From Halomonas meridiana (GTDB lineage: Bacteria; Pseudomonadota; Gammaproteobacteria; Pseudomonadales; Halomonadaceae): a DNA stretch of 64,000 nucleotides. The position numbers and the translations under genes are program-made. Positions 50,128 through 58,834 of this stretch are shown one piece after another (within the stretch, counting starts at the first letter, position 1; every line of letters starts with the position of its first letter). Where the stretch lies: contig NZ_CP024621.1 in NCBI RefSeq assembly GCF_009846525.1, positions 3,162,001 through 3,226,000 on the forward strand, given 5' to 3'. The notes beneath the pieces are model-generated. The model saw nothing but the letters and a program-made list of their open reading frames with translations, was not told the DNA's origin and did no database searches.

Positions 50128-50498
50128 GGCAATTCTCCTAATTTGCGCTGTAACTCCACGAGCCAGGGATCTAGCACATAAGGCGGTATCGGCTGGCTAC
50201 CGCGCAGTGCTGACACGCTGACCAGACTTCCCCCTTGAGCTTCGCTTACTTGAAGCTGAATCCGATATCCGGGCCAGCGTGCCAGGCTTGCCTCGGCGCG
50301 CCCTAAGGTCAAGTCAGCGTGGCGTATCACATAGCCCTGCTCCATCATCAGTGCCACCGCCTCGCGGAAGGTGTGCTCCATTGGCGCGCTATAGCGCAGC
50401 TCGCGCGGTTCAAGGGGTTGCGTGGTGGCACAGCCTGCCAGCCATAACGCGGCGCACAGCGTGAGCGCTACCCATGAGGTATGGCGGAATGGTGTCAT
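50124..50498 (-). CDS. Hypothetical lipoprotein (124 residues)
   Basis: The signal peptide ends in a lipobox LWLAGCATT (Cys near residue 23). The mature part PLEPRELRYSAPMEHTFREA, then a Met/Gln/Tyr-rich helix and TLGRAEASLARWPGYRIQL, is predicted soluble and mixed alpha/beta. It contains little that would bind metals. It lies between a 187-residue lipoprotein and the ZevA-like gene with 4-nt overlaps on both sides, so all are co-translated. No family recognised. Confidence 0.78.
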   Translation of the reverse strand: MTPFRHTSWVALTLCAALWLAGCATTQPLEPRELRYSAPMEHTFREAVALMMEQGYVIRHADLTLGRAEASLARWPGYRIQLQVSEAQGGSLVSVSALRGSQPIPPYVLDPWLVELQRKLGELP

Positions 50499-51058
50499 GA
50501 TGCCCCCTGCGGTGTGACGGATGACGAAAAAGCTTTCTGGAAACGGCCACAGAAGTCATCGTTACTGGCACTATAGGACTCTCGCAAGTCGCCCAGGTGA
50601 TCAAAGCGGCGAATGTCCCGTGAGATGCGCAGATGGCCATCGCGGGCAAGCAGCGATACCCGCTCTACTTCAACGGGCTGCTGGCCAAAACCTGGGCCGA
50701 AGGCGCCTCCCACGCCAATCCCTACACTGCGACCAATACCAAACCCGCCAAACAGGCGGAAGCCGCTGCCGTAGCCATAGTCGTAGTCATAGCGGTCGTA
50801 GTAGCCGATCAGCTCGCGCTCTCGGGAGGCACTCACTAGCCCAAGCTCCGTATCAGTGGTCTCTAACGAAAATCCCCAGGCTTCCAGCACGTCGATGCTT
50901 TCCGTCAAAACGCTCAGCGTTTCATCTGGCGAAGACTGGCCGGTGGGGAAGTAGCAAGCCGCCGCTGGCGCAGGCTCCGCTTGGGGCAGCCGGTCAGGAA
51001 GCGTCTGACAACCCGCCAGTGCCAACAGGCAGGTAATGCTAAGGGGTATGGCCTTCAT
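50495..51058 (-). CDS. Hypothetical glycine-rich lipoprotein (187 residues)
   Basis: MKAIPLSITCLLALAGCQTL gives a signal with lipobox LALAGC (Cys near 17). After a linker, the body has a segment FSLETTDTELGLVSASRERE resembling a repeat domain with alternating hydrophobics, and a Tyr/Gly-rich stretch (YDRYDYDYGYGSGFRLF) followed by GGFGIGRSVGIGVGGAFGPG. The C-terminal part has RISRDIRRFDHLGDLRESY. GAGAGGA precedes ATG 51058. It is the first gene of the operon with the next lipoprotein, ZevA-like and ZevB-like genes. Function unknown. The Gly-rich patch may be flexible or interact with the envelope. Confidence 0.76.
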   Translation of the reverse strand: MKAIPLSITCLLALAGCQTLPDRLPQAEPAPAAACYFPTGQSSPDETLSVLTESIDVLEAWGFSLETTDTELGLVSASRERELIGYYDRYDYDYGYGSGFRLFGGFGIGRSVGIGVGGAFGPGFGQQPVEVERVSLLARDGHLRISRDIRRFDHLGDLRESYSASNDDFCGRFQKAFSSSVTPQGAS

Positions 51059-51175
51059 GAAAAATCCTCTCGCTACCGTCATGGCTGGTGTGTCACCAAG
51101 CAGCGCGCTAAGCTCGCCAACAGACATTAAAAAGAACGACAACACGCTGAGACAACGTTTTAAGGAGGTTGTGCG

Positions 51176-52309
51176 ATGAATGTACTGCTTTGTCCTGATA
51201 GTTTTAAGGATGCCCTGAGTGCCGAAGAGGCCGCCAAGGCCATGGCACAAGGTATTCAACGGGCAGCGCCCAACGCCATCACACAGCTCTGCCCCCTGGC
51301 GGATGGCGGCGAAGGCAGCCTGGACGCCTTAATTGCCGCTACCCATGCCGAGCGCCGTACGCTCACGGTGCAAGACGCCCTTGGGCGGCCACGCCAAGCC
51401 GCCTGGGGCTGGCTAAGCGAGCAGCGTACCGCGTTTATCGAGCTGGCAGAAGCCAGCGGCCTGCAGCACCTGACCCGCGATGAGCGCAACGCCCTGCATA
51501 CCACCACCTTCGGCGTGGGCGAGCTGTTTCTCGCTGCCCTAGATGCAGGCGCCACCCATGCCCTGCTGCTGCTCGGTGGTAGCGCCACCAACGACGCCGG
51601 TGCCGGTATGCTCCAGGCGCTGGGCGCCACGCTACTGGATGCCCAGGGCCAGCCACTGCCCCCAGGCGGCGGCGCACTCCAGCAGCTTGCGACCCTGGAT
51701 CTTTCGACGTTAGACCCGCGCTTGGCCGACTTACGCGTAGAGGCCGCCGTGGATGTGGATAACCCACTGCTAGGCGAACGCGGTGCCAGTGCCGTCTTCG
51801 GCCCACAAAAGGGCGCGACAGACGCCGATGTGGCAACGCTAGATCGCGCGCTCGGCCACTTTGCTGACCTAACAGCCAAAGCGCTCGGCAAAGATGACAG
51901 AGCACTGCCGGGAGCAGGGGCAGCAGGCGGCATGGGGTTTGCGGCGCACTGCTTTTTGAACGCGACGCTAACGGCGGGCATTGAAATGATCATGCAGCAG
52001 GCGAATTTTGCCCAATTACTGAACGATGCAGATGTAGTGATTACCGGCGAGGGCCGCTTAGATGGCCAGAGCTTGGCGGGCAAAACGCCGATTGGCGTCT
52101 CCCGCGCCGCTAAACGCCAGGGCAAGCCGGTGATTGTACTCGCGGGTAGCCTGGGCGACGGCTGGCAAGCCTGCAAGGAAGAGGGCGTCACCGCCGCCTT
52201 TGCGCTGGCCGATGGCCTTATGACATTAGAACAGGCGCTACCCCGCACGGCAGAGCTTCTGGCAGACCGCTGCGAAAGCATCGCACGCCTGTGGCTTGCA
52301 AGCCGCTGA
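51176..52309 (+). CDS. Glycerate kinase (GlxK/GarK type)
   Basis: A 377-residue glycerate kinase that phosphorylates D-glycerate to 2-phosphoglycerate (or 3-phosphoglycerate). The N-terminus NVLLCPDSFKDALSAEEAAK, the LCPLADGGEGSLDAL loop and the GAAGGMGFAAHCFLNATL stretch match the type-1 glycerate kinase family. ATG 51176 has AAGGAGG upstream. It is divergent from the lipoprotein-Zev operon, and no glyoxylate or glucarate genes are nearby, so its pathway here is unclear. The 232-nt gap after it holds no clear terminator. Confidence 0.92.
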   Translation: MNVLLCPDSFKDALSAEEAAKAMAQGIQRAAPNAITQLCPLADGGEGSLDALIAATHAERRTLTVQDALGRPRQAAWGWLSEQRTAFIELAEASGLQHLTRDERNALHTTTFGVGELFLAALDAGATHALLLLGGSATNDAGAGMLQALGATLLDAQGQPLPPGGGALQQLATLDLSTLDPRLADLRVEAAVDVDNPLLGERGASAVFGPQKGATDADVATLDRALGHFADLTAKALGKDDRALPGAGAAGGMGFAAHCFLNATLTAGIEMIMQQANFAQLLNDADVVITGEGRLDGQSLAGKTPIGVSRAAKRQGKPVIVLAGSLGDGWQACKEEGVTAAFALADGLMTLEQALPRTAELLADRCESIARLWLASR

Positions 52310-52496
52310 GCGCGCCTTTGCGTGGGCCTTGGAACGAGCCTTGAAGACAAGCCCCTTGAAATGACGCGCCTGCGCCTACATCTGTTTATTCATCAGCGAT
52401 GAGCCAGCCGTCGCCAGCTCACCGCTCTAATGGTAGGGCACTATGGCTGCGATGCAAAAAACCTGTTTTGCAGCGCCACCACAGCGCTCTAAGCTA

Positions 52497-52513
52497 CATC
52501 AAACGATTTGATG
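52497..52513. promoter_or_regulatory. Palindrome upstream of dps
   Basis: CATCAAA (52497-52503) and TTTGATG (52507-52513) form a perfect 7-bp palindrome with a CGA centre, 43 nt before the dps start. It resembles a dimer operator; the regulator is unknown. No -10/-35 pair was assigned. Confidence 0.4.
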
Positions 52514-52556
52514 GCCGTACTTTTTCAGCGCGGCTCCAACCATGGAGGAGCACACA

Positions 52557-53033
52557 ATGGATGATATGAACAGCATTGGCCTACACGAAGGCAGTGCCAG
52601 CCAGCTGGCCGAGAAACTCAACCACCTGCTGGCCAACTACCAAATTTTTTACATGAACGTGCGTGGCTATCATTGGAACGTGAAAGGCAATGACTTCTTC
52701 GAACTGCACGCCAAATTCGAAGAGTTCTACACCGACCTGCTCACCAAAGTGGACGAAGTCGCAGAGCGTATTCTGACCCTGGGCCACAAGCCGGTTCATG
52801 CGTACAGTGATTACGCCAAGCTGTCGCGCATTCAGGAAGACAAAGACGTTCACGACGGTAAAACCTGCGTGCAGGGTGTGCTCACCGGCTATCAAACGCT
52901 GATCGAACTGCAGCGCGAATTGCTGGCACTGGCGTCTGACGCCGACGACGAAGGCACCGCCGCCCAGGCGGGCGACTACATCCGCGAGCAGGAAAAAACC
53001 GTGTGGATGCTTAACGCCTATTTAGGTAAATAA
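52557..53033 (+). CDS. dps: Dps-family DNA-binding ferritin-like protein
   Basis: A 158-residue ferritin-like dodecamer subunit that stores iron as ferric oxide and shields DNA from peroxide. The ferroxidase site residues sit in MNVRGYHWNVKGNDFFELHA and FEEFYTDLLTKVDEVAERIL (His, Asp and Glu ligands shared between subunits). The helical core extends to EQEKTVWMLNAYLGK. The preceding ATG at 52542 overlaps the Shine-Dalgarno GGAGGAG, so I use ATG 52557, 6 nt after it. The short N-terminus before the core lacks a long Lys-rich tail, so DNA binding may be weak. Confidence 0.93.
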   Translation: MDDMNSIGLHEGSASQLAEKLNHLLANYQIFYMNVRGYHWNVKGNDFFELHAKFEEFYTDLLTKVDEVAERILTLGHKPVHAYSDYAKLSRIQEDKDVHDGKTCVQGVLTGYQTLIELQRELLALASDADDEGTAAQAGDYIREQEKTVWMLNAYLGK

Positions 53034-53068
53034 GTGCGTTAAACAGCCCTGGTTAACAGGTAGTGAAT

Positions 53069-53097
53069 AAAAACGGCACCGAGGTGCCGTTTTTTTT
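53069..53097. terminator. Bidirectional terminator between dps and pepD
   Basis: An 11-bp stem (53069-53079 with 53084-53094) with a CGAG loop and eight T on the plus strand. The left arm gives a T run on the minus strand, which serves pepD as well. Confidence 0.88.
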
Positions 53098-53125
53098 GTT
53101 GCGGGTGAGTGGCATGAACACGGCG

Positions 53126-54583
53126 CTACTTCGCCAGCGCTTCCACCAGATCGCGCAGCATGGCCCAGAACTCCGCCACGGACGCTATTTCCACTCGCTC
53201 ATCCGGGGAGTGTGCGCCGCGAATCAGCGGGCCAAAGGAAATCATATCCAGTTGGGGGTATTTGCTGCCTAAAATGCCACACTCAAGCCCTGCGTGAATC
53301 ACTTTCACCTCGGGTGCGTGGCCCATCAGCGCCGCATGGCGCGCCTTGAAAGTGGCCAGCAGCGGGCTATCCGGGTTGGGTGCCCAGCCGGGGTAGCCGT
53401 TCTCGACTTTCACCCGTGCACCCATTAGCCCAAACAGCGCCTGAAAACGCCCAGCCATTGCCTCGGCAGCGCTGTCGTGCAACGAACGCACCAGGGCGCA
53501 GAGGTGGAAGCGCCCCTGCTCGACGCTTAACACGCCCAGGTTATTGGAGGTTTCGACCACGCCGGGCACGTCTGCGCTCATGCGCTCGACGCCGCAGGGG
53601 GCGGCATGCAGCGCCGCCAGCAGCATGGCGCTGGCGTCTCGGGTCAGCGGCTCGGCGTCGGTCTTTTCAGCGCGCTCGGCGATCAATACCAGGCCGCTGT
53701 CGCCACTGCCCAGCTCGGCTTTGAGAGTAGCGGCCAACTTCTTGACAGTTGCCAGAGCGGCGTCCATATCGTCGGCGGGCAGTGCCACCTGGGCAAAGGC
53801 TTCGCGGGGAATAGCGTTACGCAGCGTGCCGCCCTGGTAGCTCACCAGGCGGGCATCGTACGCCTCCAGTGCCCACAGCACGCGCACCAGCAGGCGGTTA
53901 GCGTTCCCCAACGGCTGATGGATATCCATGCCCGAGTGGCCGCCTTTCAGGCCGGTGAGCGAGAGGGAAAGCAGCTGCTCATCGTCTCGCAGCGCGGCGC
54001 TGGGCAGCTGCGCATCGACCACCACATCCGCGCCGCCCGCACAGCCGATATACACCTCGCCGCGGTCTTCGCTATCCAAATTCAGCAGCAGCGAGCCTTC
54101 CAACCAGTTTTCGGCAAGATTCAGCGCACCGCCCATGGAGGTCTCTTCCTCCAGGGTGAACAGCGCTTCCAGCGGGCCATGGGTCAGCTCGGGGTCTTCC
54201 AGCACGGCCAAAATGGCCGCCACGCCCATGCCATTATCCGCTCCTAGAGTAGTGCCTTCAGCGTGAAGCCATCCCTCTTTGACCACGGTGCGAATGGGGT
54301 CACGGGTAAAGTCGTGCTCATGCCCCGCATTGGCCTGGGCCACCATATCCAGGTGCCCTTGCAGCACGATTCCCGGCGCGCCTTCACAGCCAGGGGTGGC
54401 AGGCTTGCGGATACGCAGGTTGCCGAAGGCATCCTGGTCGTGGGCAAGCCCTTGCGCCTCCGCCCAGGCTTCCAAGATAGCGACCAACGCGGCCTCATGA
54501 CCGGAGGGGCGCGGCGTATTACACAGAGTACGAAAGTGCTGCCATACAAGGCGTGGCTCGAGCGCTGCTAGATGTGCGTTCAT
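53126..54583 (-). CDS. pepD: Aminoacyl-histidine dipeptidase PepD
   Basis: A 485-residue M20 family metallopeptidase (carnosinase-like) that cleaves Xaa-His dipeptides such as carnosine. The dizinc site is QGHLDMVAQANAGHEHDF near residue 75, GADNGMGVAAILAVLEDPEL near 115 and the catalytic Glu in LFTLEEETSMGGAL (about 143), with FHLCALVRSLHD and the later HAGLECGI ligands in the second half. Downstream of tmcA (32-nt gap) on the same strand, probably one transcript. Confidence 0.93.
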   Translation of the reverse strand: MNAHLAALEPRLVWQHFRTLCNTPRPSGHEAALVAILEAWAEAQGLAHDQDAFGNLRIRKPATPGCEGAPGIVLQGHLDMVAQANAGHEHDFTRDPIRTVVKEGWLHAEGTTLGADNGMGVAAILAVLEDPELTHGPLEALFTLEEETSMGGALNLAENWLEGSLLLNLDSEDRGEVYIGCAGGADVVVDAQLPSAALRDDEQLLSLSLTGLKGGHSGMDIHQPLGNANRLLVRVLWALEAYDARLVSYQGGTLRNAIPREAFAQVALPADDMDAALATVKKLAATLKAELGSGDSGLVLIAERAEKTDAEPLTRDASAMLLAALHAAPCGVERMSADVPGVVETSNNLGVLSVEQGRFHLCALVRSLHDSAAEAMAGRFQALFGLMGARVKVENGYPGWAPNPDSPLLATFKARHAALMGHAPEVKVIHAGLECGILGSKYPQLDMISFGPLIRGAHSPDERVEIASVAEFWAMLRDLVEALAK

Positions 54584-54615
54584 GGAAACTCTTCATTATC
54601 GATAACCGAATTACT

Positions 54616-56817
54616 TTACCGCTCTGGCTCACTGGGGAAAAGCGCGCACGCGGCGATCACCTGTCGAGCTGCATCGCGCAAGCGCTGCACGGCGTCGTTC
54701 TGCGCCTTAACCAGTGGTTGATTTTGGTAGGCCCAAGCGGCGAGCTGCTGGTGTGCCTGCTGCGCCTCGCCCAGCGGCTGACGGCTGGCTTCTCTCGCCA
54801 GCGCCTGTAGCGCGGGTCGGGCCAGAGCGGGGTCGCGACGGGCATAAGCTACGTCATGAATGGCTTGGCGCTCGGCCGTGCCGAGCGGCTGGGCGGGCAG
54901 TGCAGCGAGCAGCAGCGCCACGACCGACGCAGGCAATGCGGCCAGCTCGAAGGCCAGCAGGCTAGGCAGCGAAGCGGCAAAGCCGCTCCTCAAGGTGTCC
55001 AGTACCGCGCGCCCCTCCGGGTTGAGCGCCCTGGCGACCATCACGGCGTATTCGCCGGTCGCCGCTTCGCGGGTCATGCCTAAGCGTACCGGCACGAACC
55101 CTAGCGCCCGCCAGAAGCGCAGCAGCGACGCTTCCGCCCCGAAGGTGGCGCCATACAGGGACACCCCTTGCTGGGTGGCGCTATCGATATCCTCTTCTAG
55201 GAGCTGCCTTCCTAGTCCTTCTCGGCGACGCTGGGGGTGCGTGGCAATACGCGCCACCCGTCGCCAGCGGGCGGTCAGTGCCTCACGGCTGCCGCCATGG
55301 GCTGCGAGCGACTGCGCCAGCAAATGCCCCTGAGGCCTACGCTCACCCCTGGCCACTTGGTCGGCAAGCTCGGCCCCGAATCCCCCCTCTTCGCGGGTGA
55401 CCAGGACGGCTTGCGGGTCTTCCCCGTCACGGCTGAGTATCATGCGTAGTCCCGTGCCGGGGCCATCCAGCAGCTGGCGTAAATCGCTCGGCGTGGTGCG
55501 GTAGTGGGACTGCACCAGCAGGCCAAACAGCTTTTCTAATCGTGCGTCCTGCGCGGCGAGCTGCGCTTGGCTGAGCACGATGCTATGTGGCAACTCGTCT
55601 TGTGAGGGGAGTGCGTTAGGTAGCGGCGCATTCAACAAGAGCAACCGTTGGATGAGCGACTCCAGCGGGTCCCCGACGGACCAGCGTATTGGCGTTTGCA
55701 GCGTTAGCTCTCGCCACTGGGGCGCTTGGCGATCCAGCACGTCGCGAAAACGCAGGGCAAAACCGCGCCCAGAGCCTTCATAGCCATGCACCGTGGTGGC
55801 AAAGGCAATGCGCGGAAAAGCCGCCAGCCAGCGGGCCAGCAACGACGCTGGAATGGCGGCAGCTTCATCCACCAGCAGCGTACTGCCGCTGCCCCCTAGC
55901 GCGCCCTGCTCGATCTGTTCTGTCAGTACATCCGGCGGCAAAAAGCGCAGCCGACTGCCGTTGGCAAGCGACACCTCGGCAGGGCCGTGGCGCTGTAGCG
56001 CCGGGCACAGCGCCGCCACACGGCTAAAGACGCTCTCCACGGCGCTCAGCCGAGGCGCGGTGAGCAGCCACTCGCCACCGTCGCTTTGTTGCAGTAGCCG
56101 TGCGCAGGCAATGCCCAGGGCAGCGCTCTTGCCCCGCCCCCGGTCGGCGGTCACCACCAGCGGTCGACGGCGCTTGAGCTTGACCAGCGCGCTCACCGCC
56201 AAGGCTTGGTCCGCAGTAAGACAGTCGGTGTCTTCACAGGACTCAGGGGCGCTCGGCCGTTTGGCCAAGGTCGGCAATCGCAGCGCTCCTCCCACCGGCC
56301 AGCGCACTACCTTGGTCGACGCCCCCAGCAAGCGGGCCATACGCGTGAGGTAGTGGGCACTGAGGTGCTCCCAAGGCCAGGGGTAATCGGCAAAGCGAGC
56401 GTAGTTGGGATCGGGCTGGCAGCCCCATGACGATGGCGTGACGAGTACCAGTAAGCCGCCTGCGCTCACCGTCCCCGCCAGCGCACCCAGCGCATCGGGG
56501 TCTAGCCCTTCGTGGCCACTGGCATCGAGGATCACTAGCTGGTGCTCGACACCCAGCCGGGTACGCGCTTTACGGCTAGGTAAACTGGCAGCGACGGGGG
56601 ACTGTTGGGCATCGCCCACCCAAAGGGGTGCCTGCCAGTCGGCGGCCTGCCACAGCGCCAGTGCCTGCTGACGGGCCTGCGCTGGTGCACCGCTTAACCA
56701 CACCAGCCCGCGCCAGCCCCGCTGCTTTAAACGGCGGGCATGACAAACGAGCGTGGCAGCCTCCCTGTCGACGTGTTTGCGGGGTGAGGTGGGGTCGGCG
56801 TGGCGTGACCCGCCCAT
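54616..56817 (-). CDS. tmcA: tRNA(Met) cytidine acetyltransferase TmcA
   Basis: A 733-residue enzyme that makes N4-acetylcytidine at the wobble position of tRNA-Met using acetyl-CoA and ATP. It has an RNA-helicase-like module with Walker A VVTADRGRGKSAALGIACAR (near residue 226) and a DEAA-type motif TLLVDEAAAIPASLLARWLA (near 316). A GNAT acetyltransferase domain (about 460-560) carries the acetyl-CoA-binding ARIATHPQRRREGLGRQLLE. Length exceeds E. coli (671), mainly in the N-terminal region. AAGGAGCC precedes ATG 56817. Confidence 0.92.
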   Translation of the reverse strand: MGGSRHADPTSPRKHVDREAATLVCHARRLKQRGWRGLVWLSGAPAQARQQALALWQAADWQAPLWVGDAQQSPVAASLPSRKARTRLGVEHQLVILDASGHEGLDPDALGALAGTVSAGGLLVLVTPSSWGCQPDPNYARFADYPWPWEHLSAHYLTRMARLLGASTKVVRWPVGGALRLPTLAKRPSAPESCEDTDCLTADQALAVSALVKLKRRRPLVVTADRGRGKSAALGIACARLLQQSDGGEWLLTAPRLSAVESVFSRVAALCPALQRHGPAEVSLANGSRLRFLPPDVLTEQIEQGALGGSGSTLLVDEAAAIPASLLARWLAAFPRIAFATTVHGYEGSGRGFALRFRDVLDRQAPQWRELTLQTPIRWSVGDPLESLIQRLLLLNAPLPNALPSQDELPHSIVLSQAQLAAQDARLEKLFGLLVQSHYRTTPSDLRQLLDGPGTGLRMILSRDGEDPQAVLVTREEGGFGAELADQVARGERRPQGHLLAQSLAAHGGSREALTARWRRVARIATHPQRRREGLGRQLLEEDIDSATQQGVSLYGATFGAEASLLRFWRALGFVPVRLGMTREAATGEYAVMVARALNPEGRAVLDTLRSGFAASLPSLLAFELAALPASVVALLLAALPAQPLGTAERQAIHDVAYARRDPALARPALQALAREASRQPLGEAQQAHQQLAAWAYQNQPLVKAQNDAVQRLRDAARQVIAACALFPSEPER

Positions 56818-57149
56818 AGCGGCTCCTTAGGCAAGAATTCTCTTACAACTTTGGTTGAACAAACCCGGGCTTTTCAACGTTTTCTCACCCTTCAAGACAG
56901 AGTAAAGAGCGTAGAAGTACCTTTTAAAGCAATGTTTTAACGGCTTTTTTCACATTTTCTCTGCGATGTCCGCCGCGTTAACTTCCTTGATTTACTGATA
57001 TTGCGTTGCAGCGGGTGGAGTGTGCTAGCTTAGCGATGCAGCGCAGCGTTGTTTTACTTTACGTAAACGTCAGCCTGCTCGCTGTACTTTCCTGCTTTCA
57101 GGTCTCCAACACTAATAACGCTAACCGCCAAAGTACCAGGAAACATACA
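56818..57149. other. 332-nt gap between tmcA and the TRAP genes
   Basis: AT-rich intergenic DNA holding the divergent promoters of tmcA (minus) and dctP (plus). A short palindrome TTTACGTAAA occurs at 57057-57066. The open frame from 57006 to dctP's ATG codes for no family-like N-terminus and is not a gene. No convincing -10/-35 pair or small gene was found. Confidence 0.6.
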
Positions 57150-58253
57150 ATGAAAAAGACCACAAAATTCGCACTCACCAGCCTTGCCGCTGGCGTCGCC
57201 TTCGCCGCCCTCACGTCTACCGCTCAAGCGCAGGAGCAGTGGACCATGACCACCACGTGGCCGGAGAACCTCGACCTGATCAAGATCGATCAGCATTGGG
57301 CCGAGCTGGTCAATCAACTGGCGGGCGATGAAGTCCAAATCAATTTCCGCGCAGGCGGCACCTTGATGCCTGGTACCGAGGTCTTCGATGCGACCGAAAC
57401 CGGTGCCATTCAAGCCGCAGGCGACTGGCCCGGCTACTGGGCGGGCCTGAATCCGGCGTTTTCGCCGCTAGCCACCACCACCAGTTTGTTCAACGGTGTC
57501 GATTATCTGAACTGGATCCAACAGTGGGGTGGCTTCGAGCTCTACCAGGAGATCTACGGCCAGTACAACATGGTGTACCTGCCCTACGGCATCACCAACA
57601 ACGAATCGGGTTTCATGGGCCGCACGCCCATCGAGAGCATCGCCGACCTGGAAGGCAAGCGTCTGCGTCTCTCCGGCCGTGACCAGGGCCGCGTGCTCGA
57701 AGAGCTGGGCGGCTCCCAGGTCACGCTAGCCGGTGGCGAAGTGTACCAAGCCATCGAGCGTGGGGTGATCGACGCAGGTGAGTTCTCCACCCCTGGCGTT
57801 GACTTCAATGCAGGCTTTGCCGAAGTCGCCGACTACTGGGCCACCCCCGGCTGGCACCAGTCGGCGAGCGTGTTCGGCGTCATGATCAACAAAGACGCGT
57901 GGGACGCACTCTCCGAAGAGACCCAAGCCAAACTGCGTATCGCTGCCGAAGCCACCATGGCGTGGACACTCTCCTGGTCTGAGCGCGAGTCCACCGAAGC
58001 GACCCAGAAGTTCATCGACGCGGGCGTGACCATCAATCAGTTCTCGGAAGAAGACCTGGCGCGTATCCAAGAGATCACCAACGAGGTCATCGTACGCGGT
58101 GCCTGTGAAAACCCAGACCACGCCAAGGTCTACCACTCCATGATCACCTACCTGCAAGAGTACGCCGCATGGCGTGATGTGACGGCCCCGTTCAACATGA
58201 GCCGTACCATGGACAACCTGCCCTCACTGGAAGAGATCGAAGCCTGCCTGTAA
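57150..58253 (+). CDS. dctP: TRAP transporter solute-binding protein (DctP family)
   Basis: A 367-residue periplasmic binding protein. The signal peptide covers about 1-27 (ending STAQAQ). Mature parts include WTMTTTWPENLDLIKIDQHW, FRAGGTLMPGTEVFDATETG, LEGKRLRLSGRDQGRVLEEL and RGVIDAGEFSTPGVD, the ligand-region signature of DctP-type proteins that bind organic acids. The Arg in RLSGRDQ is where the carboxylate-binding residue sits in the family. Resemblance is closest to the 2-oxoacid/TakP-like group, so a keto acid or similar carboxylate is possible but not shown. ATG 57150; the frame upstream is non-coding. Confidence 0.88.
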   Translation: MKKTTKFALTSLAAGVAFAALTSTAQAQEQWTMTTTWPENLDLIKIDQHWAELVNQLAGDEVQINFRAGGTLMPGTEVFDATETGAIQAAGDWPGYWAGLNPAFSPLATTTSLFNGVDYLNWIQQWGGFELYQEIYGQYNMVYLPYGITNNESGFMGRTPIESIADLEGKRLRLSGRDQGRVLEELGGSQVTLAGGEVYQAIERGVIDAGEFSTPGVDFNAGFAEVADYWATPGWHQSASVFGVMINKDAWDALSEETQAKLRIAAEATMAWTLSWSERESTEATQKFIDAGVTINQFSEEDLARIQEITNEVIVRGACENPDHAKVYHSMITYLQEYAAWRDVTAPFNMSRTMDNLPSLEEIEACL

Positions 58254-58278
58254 GGCACTCACTATAAAAGCGTAACAC

Positions 58279-58306
58279 GGCCGCCCCTCCCCTTGTCGGG
58301 GCGGCC
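58279..58306 (+). promoter_or_regulatory. GC hairpin between dctP and dctQ
   Basis: GGCCGCCCC (58279-58287) and GGGGCGGCC (58298-58306) form a perfect 9-bp stem with a 10-nt loop. No T run follows. It lies between the binding-protein gene and the membrane genes, where such hairpins commonly protect the upstream mRNA and lower expression of the downstream genes. Confidence 0.5.
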
Positions 58307-58330
58307 TTAGCTCAGTTGCGGAGATCTTCC

Positions 58331-58834
58331 ATGAATGCGATTGCCAAGGCGATCGATGCGATTAACGAGCTGTTTGGCCGCATCATTGCGCCGTTAATTG
58401 CCATCATTACCCTTATCGTGCTTTACGACATCGTGTCGCGCTTTTTCTTTGGCCGCCCCAGCGACTGGGCGTTCGATGTGACGAAAATGCTGTTTGGCGC
58501 CCACTTCATGCTCATGGCCGCCTACGGGCTGCGCCATCATGCCCACGTGGAAGTCGACGTGGTGAAACGGCTGCTATCCCGCAAGAAACAGGCCGTATTG
58601 GATCTCATTGGCTACCTGGTCTTTTTCGTGCCGTTCATTTGGCTGCTGCTGACCTACGGCTGGCGCTTCTTCGAGCGCTCCTTCAGCCGTGGTGAAACGA
58701 CTTACGGCATGGTCTCGATTCCCGTTTACCCGGTGAAAGGGGTGATCGTCGTGGCCGCCGCGCTGATTTTGCTGCAGGCGATTGCCATCGTCCTACGCGC
58801 CATCATGCAACTGCGTGAGGAGAAGTCCGCATGA
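58331..58834 (+). CDS. dctQ: TRAP transporter small membrane subunit (DctQ)
   Basis: A 167-residue protein with four membrane helices. It starts NAIAKAIDAINELFGRIIAP, followed by the segment RFFFGRPSDWAFDVTKMLFG with the conserved WxxD-type motif of DctQ, and a YGLRHHAHVEVDVV loop. ATG 58331 has GGAG upstream. It overlaps dctM by 4 nt, as is typical for the dctQM pair. Confidence 0.92.
   Translation: MNAIAKAIDAINELFGRIIAPLIAIITLIVLYDIVSRFFFGRPSDWAFDVTKMLFGAHFMLMAAYGLRHHAHVEVDVVKRLLSRKKQAVLDLIGYLVFFVPFIWLLLTYGWRFFERSFSRGETTYGMVSIPVYPVKGVIVVAAALILLQAIAIVLRAIMQLREEKSA

Noticed and set aside
51256..52350. A 364-codon open frame opposite the glycerate kinase gene
   Set aside because: Antisense shadow with Ser/Pro/Arg-rich composition; the plus-strand glycerate kinase is clear.
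57006..57149. N-terminal extension of dctP upstream of its signal peptide
   Set aside because: The signal peptide starts at 57150; the preceding residues do not look like a coding N-terminus.
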